Below, piece after piece: positions 46,510 to 58,708 of a stretch of 64,000 nucleotides of DNA. The notes under the pieces were generated by a model, which searched no databases, had not been told where the DNA came from, and saw only the letters and a list, made by a program, of their open reading frames with translations. Location: assembly GCF_947507565.1 (NCBI RefSeq), contig NC_089180.1, positions 868,001-932,000 on the forward strand, read 5' to 3'. Made by a program: the position numbers and the translations under genes. Numbering within the stretch: the stretch's first letter is position 1; each line of letters begins with the position of its first letter. Source of the DNA: Oscarella lobularis. Its lineage: Eukaryota > Porifera > Homoscleromorpha > Homosclerophorida > Oscarellidae.

Positions 46510-47048
46510 GTCGTTTTCCTGTATGTTCGTGCTACGAAAAAAAAAAACGGGTCCTATACATGGATCACTACTGCCCCTTTACGATGACCGCAATTGGCTT
46601 GAGAAACTATTGATTCTATTACTTGTTTCTCATTTACGTTCTTCTTGGTATTTCGTCTGCTGGACACTGTTGTTTTGAAGCGTTCGTTCAATGCAGATGG
46701 TCGAGAGAGCGAGCCGACGAGGACTATTGTTTTGATTTGGGCACAAATAGCATCACGTTTCTACCAGTCGTCGTGGGATGGTGCAGCATGGGAACTCTGC
46801 TTCTCTTCCAGACGTTTCTCCTATTGGGTGACATGTCGACGCGAGATTTTCTTCGACAGCTCGGCTCGGATCCGCCGTCGCTGGCCATCTGTTTGGGCAA
46901 CATTCGTCGTGGACGTGCACTAGCTGCGTCGGACAGTCGACTCAATTTGCTTCTGTTGAAGTCGTTTGAGCGACGGTGGCATTTTTTCTTACCAATTTAT
47001 CCTGCTCTGCAATTGGCGTTGAGCACAATGAGTAATACGAAACAATGA
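46510..47048 (+). pseudogene. DHHC-type palmitoyltransferase fragment
   Basis: The plus strand reads VLYMDHYCPFTMTAIGLRNY, the core of a DHHC cysteine-rich domain in its DHYC form (as in yeast Akr1-type enzymes). It is followed by FLIYVLLGISSAGHCCFEAF and ITFLPVVVGWCSMGTLLLFQ, two membrane helices, then a soluble tail ending at 47048. A TGA stands where Arg (NYR) is expected (46610-46612). The zinc-binding cysteines before DHYC are mostly missing, with an A-rich run at 46532-46544. Likely a broken or partial copy. Confidence 0.5.
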
Positions 47049-47118
47049 GCACATATAGAAAGTGATTTGCTACCACACACACACCACTCGTGTCCAAAAC
47101 ATATTATACTCGTGTCTT

Positions 47119-47318
47119 TCACATCTGTCTCAGCTTTGCCAATCTTTGGGTCAGTTCATCCTAAAGATTATTTCAGTCAAAGGTCAGTCAATGTCATAAT
47201 ACGTCACATGTTTGTTGTTACCTGTTCTGCTGACGCCGTTGATGCCGTACCAACTGCAGTCGTTTGAGCACCAGGCAATTCCATTTTCAATTCAAGACTG
47301 CGCACAATTGTTTATTTT

Positions 47319-47369
<51 letters not shown>

Positions 47370-48187
47370 TAAATCTTACCCTGCTGCATCCGCAACTTCT
47401 TGCATTAGGCAATCCACTTGACCCTATCAGGTGAAGAAATGACTTGGTATTCTTACTGTAGGGTGAACTGCGCACTGACCTGAGGAACAGTTAGCGTTGT
47501 AGTCGAACTCATAGCGTCTTCCATCGCCTGAGACTGAACGTCCAGCGTTTCAAACTGACGCTCAAACTTTTCCATTAGTGAGGCGACCTATAAAAATTTG
47601 AAATATAAATTCTTTCACTATTCTCCAACCAAAACGCCTCGACTTTTTCTAGATTCATCGACTTCAAAGCCGAGTCCATGGACTTGACGACGCCCGCCAT
47701 CGATCTAGTAACCTTTAATTAAAGAAAAAAATTTTTGAAATATTACCGTTCTTCATTTCTCATTTATAGATCCAACCTGACGCATAGTGACAGCCGATTG
47801 GACTCTCTGGGCCACGGCGTCTACTCGTGCACCCATTCGCAAAAAGTTTACCGACTAAACGAGTTCTCCTACATAGAAATGACGTCATCTCGTCGTCATC
47901 TCCTTCGTACCTGGTTCTTCTGTCGAATGGCGTTTTCGGCGTGAATTCGAGCTCCATCCATGTTGCCTTTCTCTATCGCCTTGATTAGGATAGATCTGGG
48001 TTTGTTTTTATCGCGTTTTCGGTCAATTGTACCCTTTTCAATTTGACTTTTTCCGCCTTTTCCTCTTCGTCGCATTTCTTCGCGTTTCTATCCAATTGCT
48101 TTGCGGCAAACTAAATCGAAAGGAGGGTTTCGAGCGCGACAAAAGTGGTCACGATCGTGGCATATCACCTTCAGGTTGAATAAATGG
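47119..48187 (-). CDS. CHMP1: CHMP1, ESCRT-III subunit
   Basis: Exons from about 48169 down: HLFNLK, FAAKQLDRNAKKCDEEEKAE (about 48042-48112), the amphipathic helices with AVAQRVQSAVTM-like wording, MEKFERQFETLDVQSQAMED then AMSSTTTLTVPQ (about 47480-47590), QVDCLMQEVADAAG (about 47390-47415), MELPGAQTTAVGTASTASAE and the last exon DELTQRLAKLRQM ending at 47119. This is CHMP1, which scissions membranes in endosomal sorting and cytokinesis; the terminal L-x-x-RL-x-x-LR is the MIM motif for Vps4. The initiator Met is not obvious; a tiny upstream exon is expected. Introns are short and one carries a long (TA)n. Confidence 0.9.
47321..47366. repeat. (TA)n microsatellite
   Basis: About 23 TA dinucleotides inside the CHMP1 intron, near an exon border. 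Confidence 0.95.
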
Positions 48188-48366
48188 TCTTCGAAACGAA
48201 GTGGAGCAAGTCAAGAAAAAAAAAAGCGACAACCCCCAAAGGAGACCCCAGTCCCCGAAAAACCGAGCAAAGGATACTACTATCCATCGTCGCGCAACGA
48301 ACGTCTTCGCTCCTTTCGACGTGGACGCAACTTAACTTCAAGAGCGCGCGTTAAAATCAGCAAAGA

Positions 48367-48533
48367 ATGTCGGAATCCGAGCGTTGTTACAGTTTTGAAG
48401 ACTGCTGTCCTTCTCCTGATCCTTTTTTTGAGGACTACGACGAATACGAGGGATCGGAAGTTCCAGTCGTAATAGACAACGGCGAGTTTCCCCTTCGCTC
48501 ACGTTTCTGGCTTGAAAACATCTCGTTTACAGG
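48367..48533 (+). CDS. Actin-related protein ARP5, N-terminus (cut by gap)
   Basis: ATG at 48367 begins MSESERCYSFEDCCPSPDPF then EDYDEYEGSEVPVVIDNGEF. The layout F.D....PDP...Y...PVVIDNG.F matches the first 40 residues of ARP5, an INO80-complex subunit; the IDNG is the actin-fold phosphate-1 loop. The exon runs into the 200-N gap. What follows the gap is unrelated. Confidence 0.5.
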
Positions 48534-48733
48534 NNNNNNNNNNNNNNNNNNNNNNNNNNNNNNNNNNNNNNNNNNNNNNNNNNNNNNNNNNNNNNNNNNN
48601 NNNNNNNNNNNNNNNNNNNNNNNNNNNNNNNNNNNNNNNNNNNNNNNNNNNNNNNNNNNNNNNNNNNNNNNNNNNNNNNNNNNNNNNNNNNNNNNNNNNN
48701 NNNNNNNNNNNNNNNNNNNNNNNNNNNNNNNNN
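48534..48733. other. Assembly gap (200 N)
   Basis: Exactly 200 undetermined bases, a standard scaffold gap. It probably hides more of the ARP5-like gene. Confidence 1.
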
Positions 48734-49059
48734 AAAAGGTAGCAAAGAGTCTTCTTCTTTTCTTTATCTAATGCGTAACGTAGGATCACTGTCTTCTCAA
48801 ATAATCGCGCTACATCCTTCTGAATAATAAAACAAAGGGGATAATTAATTACATACTTAATTAATTGTAATTTTTTGTACTGTGGTATTTGAATCGTCAC
48901 GCCCTTTCGTCATAGCGCGCTACAAGCCGCAAATATTCCTTCTTCTCTTTCTTCTTCTATCGTTTGTGCGACTCCCTCTCGACTTATGGTAGTCAAACTG
49001 CTCGACTGCATGACGCTATCCTCTAGGCTAGCGCTCGTGGCGACGACAGTCAGTCTTAC

Positions 49060-49625
49060 GCATACGTGAAGAACCTGAACGTCGACAGCTTGTGCTGCAC
49101 GATCTGCTTGGCCGTGCGGTCATTCGTTCTGCAAGAGCTGCGTCAAATCGTGGCTGAAGCGAACTCCCACTTGTCCCGAATGCCGCTATCGAATGCAAAA
49201 AATCAGCTGCAGCGAGTCGTCGCTTTGAAAAAGATGATCAACGCGCTCGAGATCTACTGTCCCAAGCGACACGACGGCTGCAAGGCAATAGTCAAGCGAG
49301 ACGCTCTCGGTATAAAATAATTAATTAATTAAGTCTCTTTAAATTCCTTTTTTGACGTTGCATAGTTTTAGAAAAAGGGGGTTCCAAATGACGCTAATTT
49401 CTTGTTTATTGCTGTAGAGAGTCATTTGCTGCAGTGTGACTATTCTAAGGTTCCCTGTCCTACATGCGGCCAGTCGACGAAACGAGAAGTGATTGAAGGC
49501 CACTTGCACAAGCAAGCTAAGGAGATCTCCCAAAGGGAGGCAGAACGCGAGGAGGCTAAAGAAAAGATTATAGAACTGGAAGACAGCTTGGCCTCCATGA
49601 AGAGCGAACTCGACGACGCCATTGA
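49060..49625 (+). pseudogene. RING / TRAF-type zinc finger protein copy
   Basis: Pieces in three frames: CCTICL, then CGHSFCKSCVKSWLKRTPTC and PECRYRMQKISC (RING), then KKMINALEIYCPKRHDGCKA (zinc finger). After an intron (about 49314-49418) come ESHLLQCDYSKVPCPTCGQS and a coiled coil REAEREEAKEKIIELEDSLA. The order resembles NRDP1/TRAF-like ligases. The spacing between the first RING Cys pair and CGH is only a few residues (normally nine or more), and two frame changes occur within 150 bp, pointing to a decayed copy. Confidence 0.6.
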
Positions 49626-49639
49626 GGTATTTGATTTCA

Positions 49640-50719
49640 GTTATTCATACGGAACCAACCGACGAGGCGTCTATCAGCAAAGTGTCAAAATTTACTTCTC
49701 AACATTTGAACACAGGTTGTCCAGGGAACGTCAACACGTTGAAATTGTTCAGTTGTATTCATCGATCATTTATGCGCTGGAAGAGTGTGGATACACTGAT
49801 GCTAGCTGCAACCGCCTATGCCACTCGTTGGTTTACCGTCGACCAAAATATGACGTTACTAGATTGGATGGAATCCCTATTGGAAGCTGGTATAGCTTTT
49901 TGCATGCTTTGATCTCAAAACTGATTTTCCTTGTCTTAGAAGCAAAGCAAGAAAGCAAGATTTATGTAATCAAATGAAGTCCCTTGAAAACAAGTAGGTC
50001 TTATTCCTTCCTGAATAGGCTAGAAGAACTGATAAACTATTTCTGCCTAGCTTTCCGACTTCATCAGCACATCTGCTTCTCTAATCAATGGCTACTACTG
50101 CGGCTCTACCAAGTCATTGAACAGTCCAGAAAATCAGTCAGATGAAGAAGCAAGAGACGAGATATGAACTGGTTTTATTTTCTTTTTCATTTGCGTTAGC
50201 TGTAGTTATTAGTTGGTAGTTAGATTAGGGGTCCTGGCGTATGCTTGCAAATCTTTTATTTAATATACCCGGAAATAAACCGGAAGTAAAAAAATCGTGC
50301 ACAGCCTTCTTTACATTCGCTGTCCACCTGCACGAGCTCCGTGTTACGGGAACCCGTGCAGGCTTCAGAGTGGGGGTCACTCCATACTCCCCTCGATCGG
50401 AGTTAGAGCCCGTTTATTCTCTTGGCTCGGACGCCTGGGACTGGGCAGTCTCGGATGTGAGCACTGGCAGCCTGATTCCAGGGGGACTACTTTTTTGCCC
50501 ACCGCAGTCCTGGAGGGGGAGGGGTCGACTGCATAACCCCCAACAGCAGGTCAGCCAATTTAACCTCGTGGCAACAGAGTTGGGCCGGTTTTGTTTAGTC
50601 ACCCCGGGGCCCAGGGGTGAACGAAGACATCGGAGAGCTCTTCATCACCTCGTCAGTATGATCCATGAACGAGCCTACATAGAGAAAAAAGACAAAGCCA
50701 AAGAGAAAGAGAATCATAC
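49640..50719. other. No recognised gene
   Basis: Open frames on the plus strand (49622-49977 and 50241-50732) have no known domain. A GC-rich stretch at 50330-50640 contrasts with AT-rich flanks and could be a repeat copy, but no structure was identified. Confidence 0.4.
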
Positions 50720-50724
50720 CTGCT

Positions 50725-53700
50725 TCACTTGAATGAGATGACATCAGAAGGCGTCCTTTTCATTTATCCACGCCTTCATTTCGTCACAAGTTTGCTGGAA
50801 AAGCTGCACACTAAAATTAAAGGCCTCGCTTTTTTATTGAAGTCGGGGTTTTTCTTAGACTTGAATACCTCTCTGCTACTTCAAGAGTTTGCTCTTTTGC
50901 TACTCTCAACTTCTGCAATTTTTCCCATCTGGGAATACATACAAATAAGATTAATATGTCATCTTTCGCGCAGTGCATCCTCGAAGAATGCACGTTAATT
51001 AAGAATTTGCCTTTGATTTAATTCCTGCTGTTTCTGGCGAATCGCTCGCGCCTGCGAATGCCTGTCTTTCACCATTTGATCAGCAACGTTATTGATTTCC
51101 ATCACTCTGATACTGTTGGTCGCCAAATCCGTTTCAAAGGTCTAGATAAAAGTGCGCTCTAATACCTCTCTACCCCCAAGTCCGATGCGCAATTGTAAAC
51201 GCAGCCAGAGTGACTGTGAACGGGACTTTTAAAGCTGTTATCTTTCGTACGTCAAATTTCTTTCGCATCGCTTCAACGTGCTCTCTTCCCCTTCCATCTG
51301 CGTCGTCGCTAGTAGCAATAACTTCCTGAAAAACCAATCTAAACGTGCAGGCTCTCTCTCCCTGATGTTCTAGACAATAACCTTGTCCGTTAGCCAAGAT
51401 TCCACTTCGTCACAATCGCGAAACAATTCAAACAACCGAAGTGCGTCTTCAAGATACTTTCTCCTCACCTAGAATCTCGTTAGACAAGAGTTTCTCCCCA
51501 CGAGGGCCCCCTTTCTCCTACCTCCGCTTGTTTAACAAGCCTGTCGTACGTAGAGTCAATTGCCTGTTGTCTACTCGCTACATTGTGGCTATCAAAGTGC
51601 CTAGAAGGACTCTGGCCTTGCTTTAGTTCAGCTAACACAAATCTTGCTACTGAACAGCTTCCTAAACTTTATTTCCTTACTTGAAAGCCTTTTAAGAGTT
51701 CTCGTAGCAGTAAGTCTTGGTTTGGAACCAGGAACAACCTTCTTCATCGTTCTCGTCTTCTTGACTTGCACGGGAACAGTTTCCACGACTTTTCTTTGCA
51801 CGGTCTTCTTTTGAACCAGCAGTGCTGTCTCGGCAACGTAGTTGGCGGGAAGATAGCCCTCTTATTTCTACAACAAAAGCGGTTTAATAAGCACCCCAAG
51901 TAAGGCGCAAGGATTTGCACACCTAATTTGCCACCAATCCTTATTCGTTTTCTTGACAAGGACGAAAATCTTGAGGAAGTCAATTGCGATAGCTTTAGTT
52001 TTGTTTACGTGAACCATACCTCTCCTTTTGCCGCTGACATGCCTTGCTGTCCTTTGTACGGGTAGTTTGCCTTTACCTGGCTCACTTTCGTCTCCTCGAC
52101 GACCTCTTGCACTTTATCGCATTTCTGCATCTCCTCTACTTCGTATTCTTCCTCCACTTCGACTACTTCCTCGCCTCCGGCATCTCCAGTCGGCTCGCGA
52201 AGCTGAAAGCCGGTAATCTCCACCACCAAAAAATCAACGAGGAAAAAAAAACATCAACGTACCGTCGTTCCGCTTGTTTCGGCGACTTGTTTTGCCAAGC
52301 GTCGCAGCCTATCAATCTCCGCACCGTACGACTTTACCTCCCCCTCCAAGCGTTCGTGGCTTTGAAGTAGATTCTGTACAGCGACCATTCGCATTATCTC
52401 TTATGCAAGCGCTCTAAATTCTAAGCAAACCTCGGCCGTAGCAAAATCGCGGCCGTAGTCATCGCTAGAGACGACGGGCTCCTTTTGATTCGGAGTCATT
52501 TGCGTCGGCGTAATACTAAGCAATCACGTATCCTATATGCACCGAGGACAATGACATTGGATATACCTGTTGGGATTGGTACGCTTCATTTAGGCGAGTC
52601 TTTCGTGCTGCCGAGAGTTCTCTAAGCTTTTTCCATTTGTCTGTTAGAGAGCCAATGCGCGCTGCTATCGCTTTGGAGGCATAGTGGCTTCCGCGTTTGA
52701 GATCTTCTCCTGTTTTGCAGACAGCCTAGAAAGAGAACAATGACTGACTGATAATCAGGTGTCTGCGTAGTCTTGGCAACTGCTGATCACCTGTCACACA
52801 CTTGTCTACCTTATCTCAGCAAGTAACGCGGTTTTATTTGTTTTTGTTGCTATCGCTTTACCTCTCCTTTACATGAGAATCTTGCCCTTGCAATTCCGCT
52901 TCTAAAGCTTCGTGCTTCTTGATCAAATGCATGACACCGACGAGATCCTTTCCGTGATCTACAGACGAAGCAACTTGTTCTTTCTCTCTAATCCACGCTT
53001 CCTCCTCCTCAACGTCGCGATAGAACTGCTGCAGCCTCAACGAGTCGTTGAGCCGCGCTTTTCTCTGCTCAGCGGCGACACACAGCCGCTTATTAGCGGA
53101 AGACAGAGTCTCCTGTCTCTCGCGTACAAGACCAGAATAAGTCTGCTTTGAATCCGCAAATCTCTGCAGTTGGGCTTGCAGCGCTTTGACGCGCTCCCCT
53201 TGTCCCGTAATGTCGGACTCCACAATAGAATGCTTTTGTATCAAGTCTTCTACGCCCGTCAAATGCTTGCCAAAGTCCTCAGAACGCAATCGGTTCTAGA
53301 ACAGCGCCTATCGTCTTATGTCACGCCTAGATTTGGTCTGCTCACCTCCAATTGACCCATTTCCGAAACGCAATCATCAACGTCGGAAAGAACTGTTATC
53401 AAGTCGCGGTAGCCGGCCAAGACCTTTCGTCCCTGTTCCAATTTCGCAAGCAAAGCTTCCCACTTTTCCTGAATGCCTCTTTGTCTAGGGGAGATAAGAG
53501 GTAAACACTGAAACCATCCAAAGACGTTTATAGACACCTCTTTCTGACTATTGCAGCATGATGATATTCTTCCCCAATCAACTGATCCGCTAATTTTACC
53601 ACTACTTCAATTCTCTCTTCCTATGTATTAATTCCTTCTTATATCTCCACCGCATCTGCAGCGTCTTACTCTCGCTCTGACATCCGTGTTCACCGCTTCG

Positions 53701-55730
53701 TGGCGCTTCAGCGAGGCGGCAACAGAGCTGGCCGTCTCGCCGTAACGCATGTCAGTCAAGACTTGATTCATGTCAACCAGCCAGGCTTCTCTGAGAGCCG
53801 CCTTGCGGTCAAATCTAGCGGCGAGTTGCTCTAACTGTTCTTGCCTGCAAAATCGATTAATTAACCTTTCAGAAAATAACTAAATACGCACTTTTGGAGA
53901 GCTTCTCGCAACGCAAGCTCTCTCTCGTGTTCAGCCACTTCTAGCCTATCCCATCCCTTAGAGAAATTGGAGAGGATTAATTTTCTCTCGTTGTAATATA
54001 AGAAGTAAACCTTGTTCACGTCGGAAATGAGTTTGCCTTCAACGGGAACCCAAACCCTCCGCTTCAACGCTCTTAAATTAGTCTGAATGTTAAATAACTG
54101 CACTTTCAATTCGCCCTTTTCCGCGTATCTATAAAAACGTTCCCTAAAGGAGGCCCCCTACTTTTGGTATGACTAGCGTTTACTTGGGCGGCTTTTCCAC
54201 TGTTCTATAGCGTTTGAAGTCGGTCACGAGCGCCTGGACGCCCGTTAGACAATTGGGAAACTTTCTATCTGCTAATATGACTATAGTTTTTTGAATCCAC
54301 GCGAGGAGATTCGTGACCATGCGGTCGCACTCCCCCTGCATCTTCAACAATTTTCCTATCACCTGAATAATGTGAAAGTTTCGCGCCAAGTGCATGCAGT
54401 TGCTTTTACAAGTCACCTTGGCAACACGTCGCCCTGCCGTCTCTTCAAATTTCATTTTGGTGAAATAGTTGTAGTAGGAAACGAGATAAGTCATGATCGA
54501 TTTATCATCAGAACGAGGAACGTTTACGTCTAATAGAAATATCAGGAAAAAAAAGATTTGAGTCGTTTTTTTACCTTCTGCGTCAAGGAGCCTCGGAATT
54601 CCAAGCTCAGGATTGGATTTTTTCAAGGAAGCAAAGTCAATCAGTTCTGGTCTGAAGTAAAAAACGTCAGGGCCCAATAATGAATATCTCAATTTGTTTA
54701 TGGCCTACTTGTGTTTGTGGATGATGGCACAGAAAGCCAATCCATCACACGTGAAATTCTTCACACCTACATTAGTGTACCTAAAAGCAAAGTTAATAAT
54801 AATGTTAATCTAATTAAAAATTCTCTGATTTCACCCTTTAGTCTTTCTCTGACACCAAAGCAAGAGTGCGTCTTTTGCTGATTTTATCTCCCTTGACTCA
54901 TCCTAGTGTATGTAAGATGATCTTAGCGTTCCTTACTCAAAACTGAACGTACCTCTATAGAAATATCCTGAATTTGAAATCGCAAAATTATTGTCCACAG
55001 CAAGCCGAGAATCAGTCTCTGATTGCCGTCAACAATATTATGCGCCCTGATGCTCTCTAATTTGACCTACAGTATGAGACATTAAGTTAACCACGCCCAC
55101 TTTTCATTCTCCAAAATCCTTGCACCTTTTTACTAGATAAGAAGTCCAAGGCCTTTTGCACGTTTTCAAGTTCGCGAATTCTCAAGTTTCCTTTAGCTGA
55201 AACCAACGTATTATTTCGCGCCCAAATTATTTTTCGTTTCCTACCCATTGCACCGAGCTTTTTCCCGGAAATACTTTCCAGGAGTTTCATGAGAACGCGA
55301 CCGTCTTGCAAATCAGCAAAAAGCCGTGGATTTCTATTGGCGGAAGAGCGTTCTCCGTATCAGGCAATGTAACATTGCTTATGGCGTATCTAACTAACGA
55401 TCTAAGCACTGGAGTGCCCGCTCACAAAAGCGCGCCTCGGAGCATACGTCACAGCCAAAACGCATGCGGCGGAAACTACGGGTTTCGTAGGAAAAACGAC
55501 AAGGAAAGTACAAAATAAAGAAATCACAGTGTATCTTTTCTAGCATGCAGCGTACGCAAATTCGCGAAAATCGTATGCGCTTCGTACCGGCAGATAGGAG
55601 TTTATCCACTTCGAGAATGTCTTCTGTTGGGTTTGTACGCGCTGCGTCTGCAGCTTGAGCCGCTGCTGCTCGAAGTCCTGAAGCAAGTGCAACGACGAAG
55701 CAATCGAACTGCAGGAGCCTAACGACTAAA
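50725..55730 (-). CDS. Beta-heavy-type spectrin, N-terminal part with SH3
   Basis: Exons from 55730 down: [38 protein letters not shown] and [15 protein letters not shown] (calponin-homology 1, actin binding), [22 protein letters not shown]2 ([17 protein letters not shown].., [20 protein letters not shown]), then spectrin repeats ([60 protein letters not shown]). An acidic linker leads to an SH3 domain ([51 protein letters not shown]), and more repeats follow down to [10 protein letters not shown] near 50770. An SH3 inside a beta-type spectrin with paired CH domains is the hallmark of beta-heavy spectrin (karst/SPTBN5). About 30 repeats would be expected; only the first third is here and the gene ends at an unresolved stop. 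Confidence 0.85.
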
Positions 55731-56412
55731 AATAGCACGACACCTCTCTTTTTAAAGCAAATCGCTTACTTTTTCGCCGCTTTCGACTGAGCCGAAGCTG
55801 TAGAAAGTATCTTCTCAGAAGATGTGAAGTCATGTCACGGCCCGGATCAACGGCCACGGTGTCCCCGTATGATTAATCCTTTTAGAGCGGAACGGCAGAC
55901 TGGTAGTTCCTCGGATCGTCGTTCGTCGTTATGATACGTCGGTTGAACCGTTCGACAAGCAGCCGGGACCGATCGGGTCCTCACAACAGGGACAGCGACG
56001 CGTCAAGTGTCTTGTCGACCGCGGGAATGAACTTCGCTGTAAAGGTAAATCGACACATTCGCTGCAACTTCGACGCAGTCACGCAGAACAACACACTTTT
56101 ACAATAGTACTCGGGTACAACAGGAGAGACTTACAGCTCGTTGTAAACGCCCCTCCCATTAGCAGCCTAACGACCCATGCGAATAGCGTTTTTTCCCCTT
56201 AGTATTTGGGTTCTTCCGAAGTGGAGCGGGCACGAAGTGTGCGAATCCGTCGTGGCATCTTTCCACCCGCCAAACGCGCCGGCATTTGCCGCAACGCAAC
56301 AGTATAGTATATGTTTTTCTTTTGCTAGACGTCGAAGGGAAAGAAGAAAATGATTTTAAATGTCTCGTTAGATGGCGTACGCGTTCTCGAAAGCCCATCT
56401 CCCCCCACTTAC

Positions 56413-56655
56413 GAAGATGATGTGTTCGAACATGGCGTCGAGATCGGAATCGAGCGTGCGAAAGAGAAATATCGTTTTGACGACGTCCATGAGCCGACTG
56501 CGCTGTTCTTCCGTCTTCGGATGAACGATCTGAAGGGGGAGACGCATATTTTCCGTTATGATCGATACACGCGTTGACATCTGCTGTCGCGCGCGCGCGC
56601 GAAAGGGTTTCTCGTATGAGACGTCGCTCTCGTTCGGCTGAAACGGCTCGGCTGA
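56413..56655 (-). pseudogene. PKA type II regulatory subunit, isolated exon
   Basis: After a CGCAG acceptor the minus strand reads SAEPFQPNESDVSYEKPFRA, a degenerate inhibitor segment (STRVSI), then IVHPKTEEQRSRLMDVVKTI, FLFRTLDSDLDAMFEHIIF and a GTAAGT donor. This is the linker and start of the first cAMP-binding domain of PKA-RII. Relative to other RII proteins about six residues are missing between LD and LDAMF. No dimerisation exon upstream or cAMP-pocket exon downstream is visible. Confidence 0.6.
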
Positions 56656-56723
56656 CACTGCGAATTGTTCTCGTTAGAGCGACGTGACGAACCTCTCATG
56701 GCTGTCGCCTTTATCGTCGACGC

Positions 56724-56782
56724 ACGGGAGAGGCGAGCGTTATTGATGCGGAATCCACATCAGTAGCGTTCGCCTCTCCCGT
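56724..56782. other. Inverted repeat, 16-bp arms
   Basis: Arms 56724-56739 and 56767-56782 are complementary at 15 of 16 positions (ACGGGAGAGGCGAGCG versus its reverse). The 27-nt loop contains a second small complementarity (GATG..CATC). Intergenic; could be a structured RNA or transposon end. Confidence 0.7.
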
Positions 56783-57007
56783 TGCGGATTCTTTTGGCCC
56801 TTTGTCTGGTCAGCTGATATCGGCGATGAAAGACACCTGTCGTCGCGCTTTTCTCGCTCAGCCGTTGCGACTCATGATGGCTATGGTACTCGTGTCAAAT
56901 CCAGTCGACTCTACGCCGACGAGGCGCTCGCGTTTTATCGGTAGAAATGAAAGAAGGATCGTCGATTTTCGTCATTGATGCAAATCGCCATGAACCATAC
57001 TATTCGA

Positions 57008-57118
57008 GCCTAATCCTAATCCTACCCCTAACCACCCCCCTAACCACCCTAACCACCCTGTCCCTACCTCTAACCTTAATCCTAATCCTACCCCCCTAAT
57101 CCTAATCCTAATCCTACC
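57008..57118. repeat. Telomere-like CCTAAT/CCCTAA degenerate repeats
   Basis: About 110 bp of CCTAAT, CCCTAA and CTAACCAC variants, mostly in register of 6-7 bp. It resembles interstitial telomere-like sequence. A G-strand counterpart (GATTAGGGGTAGG) occurs near 18145. Confidence 0.7.
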
Positions 57119-57199
57119 CTCAATTCTATCCTTACTGTACCCTGTGGCTTAGGCCCTCCCACCCAGTACCCCACCCCCTCCAGTCGAGTATCCCTGGAT

Positions 57200-57530
57200 A
57201 ACAGAAACAGGCAAAGAATAAACCTATACCTTAGATTACATATCCTTCCCTTGTCCCTCCTCCTCCTCCTCGATCCTTCCTCCTCCCTCCTCGCTCCTTC
57301 TTTCCCTCTCCTCTTCCTTCCAATTAAGCTCCACTAAATAGAGATAATTAGAAATAATTCCAAAAGTGAAGAATAAATCTATATCTCATACTCCATACCC
57401 TTTCCTCCTCGATCCTTCTTCCTTCCTCTTCGCTCCTTCTATCCCTCTCCTCTTCCTTCCAATTAAGCTCCCCTAAATAGAAATAATTAGAAATAATTCC
57501 AAAAGCTAAAAACAAATCTATACCACGTGC
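57200..57530. repeat. 138-bp imperfect tandem repeat
   Basis: CTTCCTTCCAATTAAGCTCC recurs at about 57315 and 57453, followed each time by CTAAATAGA.ATAATTAG; a third, partial copy precedes (AAGAATAAACCTATACC, 57214). Pyrimidine-rich CTCCTC tracts separate the units. An inverted relative lies at 17950-18100. Confidence 0.75.
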
Positions 57531-58008
57531 CACTTCCTGTTCGATCTCCCCCCCTATACAACACACAAAAACCAAAGCCCCTGCATTATCGATACAACTA
57601 TGGTACACTTATCTGATAGAACCCCTGAGTGAGCCCTACAAACGAAAGAAAAAGAATAAGTAATTACATATAATACTATTCATTCTTCTCAAAACGCACC
57701 TTACAGAATTCGAACGAATAATAAACCATCTCCCCCGCTCGTAAACTGTCCTTCTTAAAAACTCCCCCCTGAAAGAAAGAAAAAAATGAATAGCTCCATC
57801 CAGAAGAAAGACGTCCTCCCCAGAAAAACGATGTTTTCGTGTGAGAACGATAAGAAAACCTTACACGGGGTCACGCGCTAAACCTAACAACATAGCAGAG
57901 GCCGTTCGAGACCGCAATGATCGCCTCGAACGCGTATGGGACCCCGAAACGGGAACACGCAGGGAAAATATAAACAAGGAAGGATTCTACTACTCCGAAC
58001 CTGTGTTG

Positions 58009-58100
58009 AAGTCGAGCTTGGACATCTGCAGAGCGTACGCTTCGCAGTCTCGCCTGCTAAAGCTGAACACGATGACCGGTTGCATGTTTCTTTCCATGAT
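58009..58100 (-). pseudogene. Single exon of MTR4 RNA helicase
   Basis: The minus strand reads [20 protein letters not shown] then [14 protein letters not shown] and a GT donor. This is a nearly exact match to the start of the second RecA domain of MTR4/MTREX, the exosome-linked Ski2-like helicase. No neighbouring MTR4 exon exists within 2 kb on either side, so the exon stands alone. Confidence 0.65.
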
Positions 58101-58457
58101 CATCTTAATTGATGACGTTGTAGCAGGTCGACGAACCTATGTCACGTTACAACGGATAGGACTTCTTCCCTTGTTCTATCACTCTTCCCCCGACCTTTCG
58201 TTCCTCCTTTTCGTCGCACTCTACTTCCTTCGCCGTCCTTCAGTAAACCCATTGCTTCGGAAATTTCTCCTCTTTGAAGTCGCCTTTTTCGTCGACAATC
58301 AGATAGATAGAGACCATCCGCGCCTGCCGGATAAACATAGTGCTGCAGTGGAACGGGTCGATAATCGGTATAGACAACGTGAACGGGCTAGAAAGAAGGT
58401 ACAAAAGACTATCCCTATATACGTCATCATATCCATGATATTTACCTGTTTGTGAAG

Positions 58458-58690
58458 GTAGTATGTCCACGAGGCGAACTGCCGTGCATTGGGAATAGTT
58501 CCTCCTGACGAGGCGATAGGTTTGCTGGCCGGTGGGGAGAGAAAAACGAAGACGGCGCACGTGAGTCCGTACAGACAGACCCACAGCGGCCAGTTCGGAT
58601 CATTAGTACAGAAGAACAGCGCCATGGTGCCGTTTGCCGCTCTCCACGACCAGCCGTTGCCCCAGCCGTTGCTGCTTTTGGTGTAAGTCG
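58458..58690 (-). CDS. TMEM220-like membrane protein exon
   Basis: The minus strand reads WRAANGTMALFFCTNDPNWP then LWVCLYGLTCAVFVFLSPP. RxxNGxMAxFF..NDP...WV.VY is the signature of TMEM220, a small multi-pass membrane protein. It ends at a GTAAAT donor. The residues between FF and NDP are fewer than usual. Later helices were not recognised. It overlaps the 5' end of the plus-strand LRAT gene. Confidence 0.4.
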
Positions 58691-58708
58691 ATCGCAATGA
58701 TGTCCCGT

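Noticed and set aside
57008-57118. True telomere end
   Set aside because: Repeats are degenerate, interstitial and flanked by genes on both sides.
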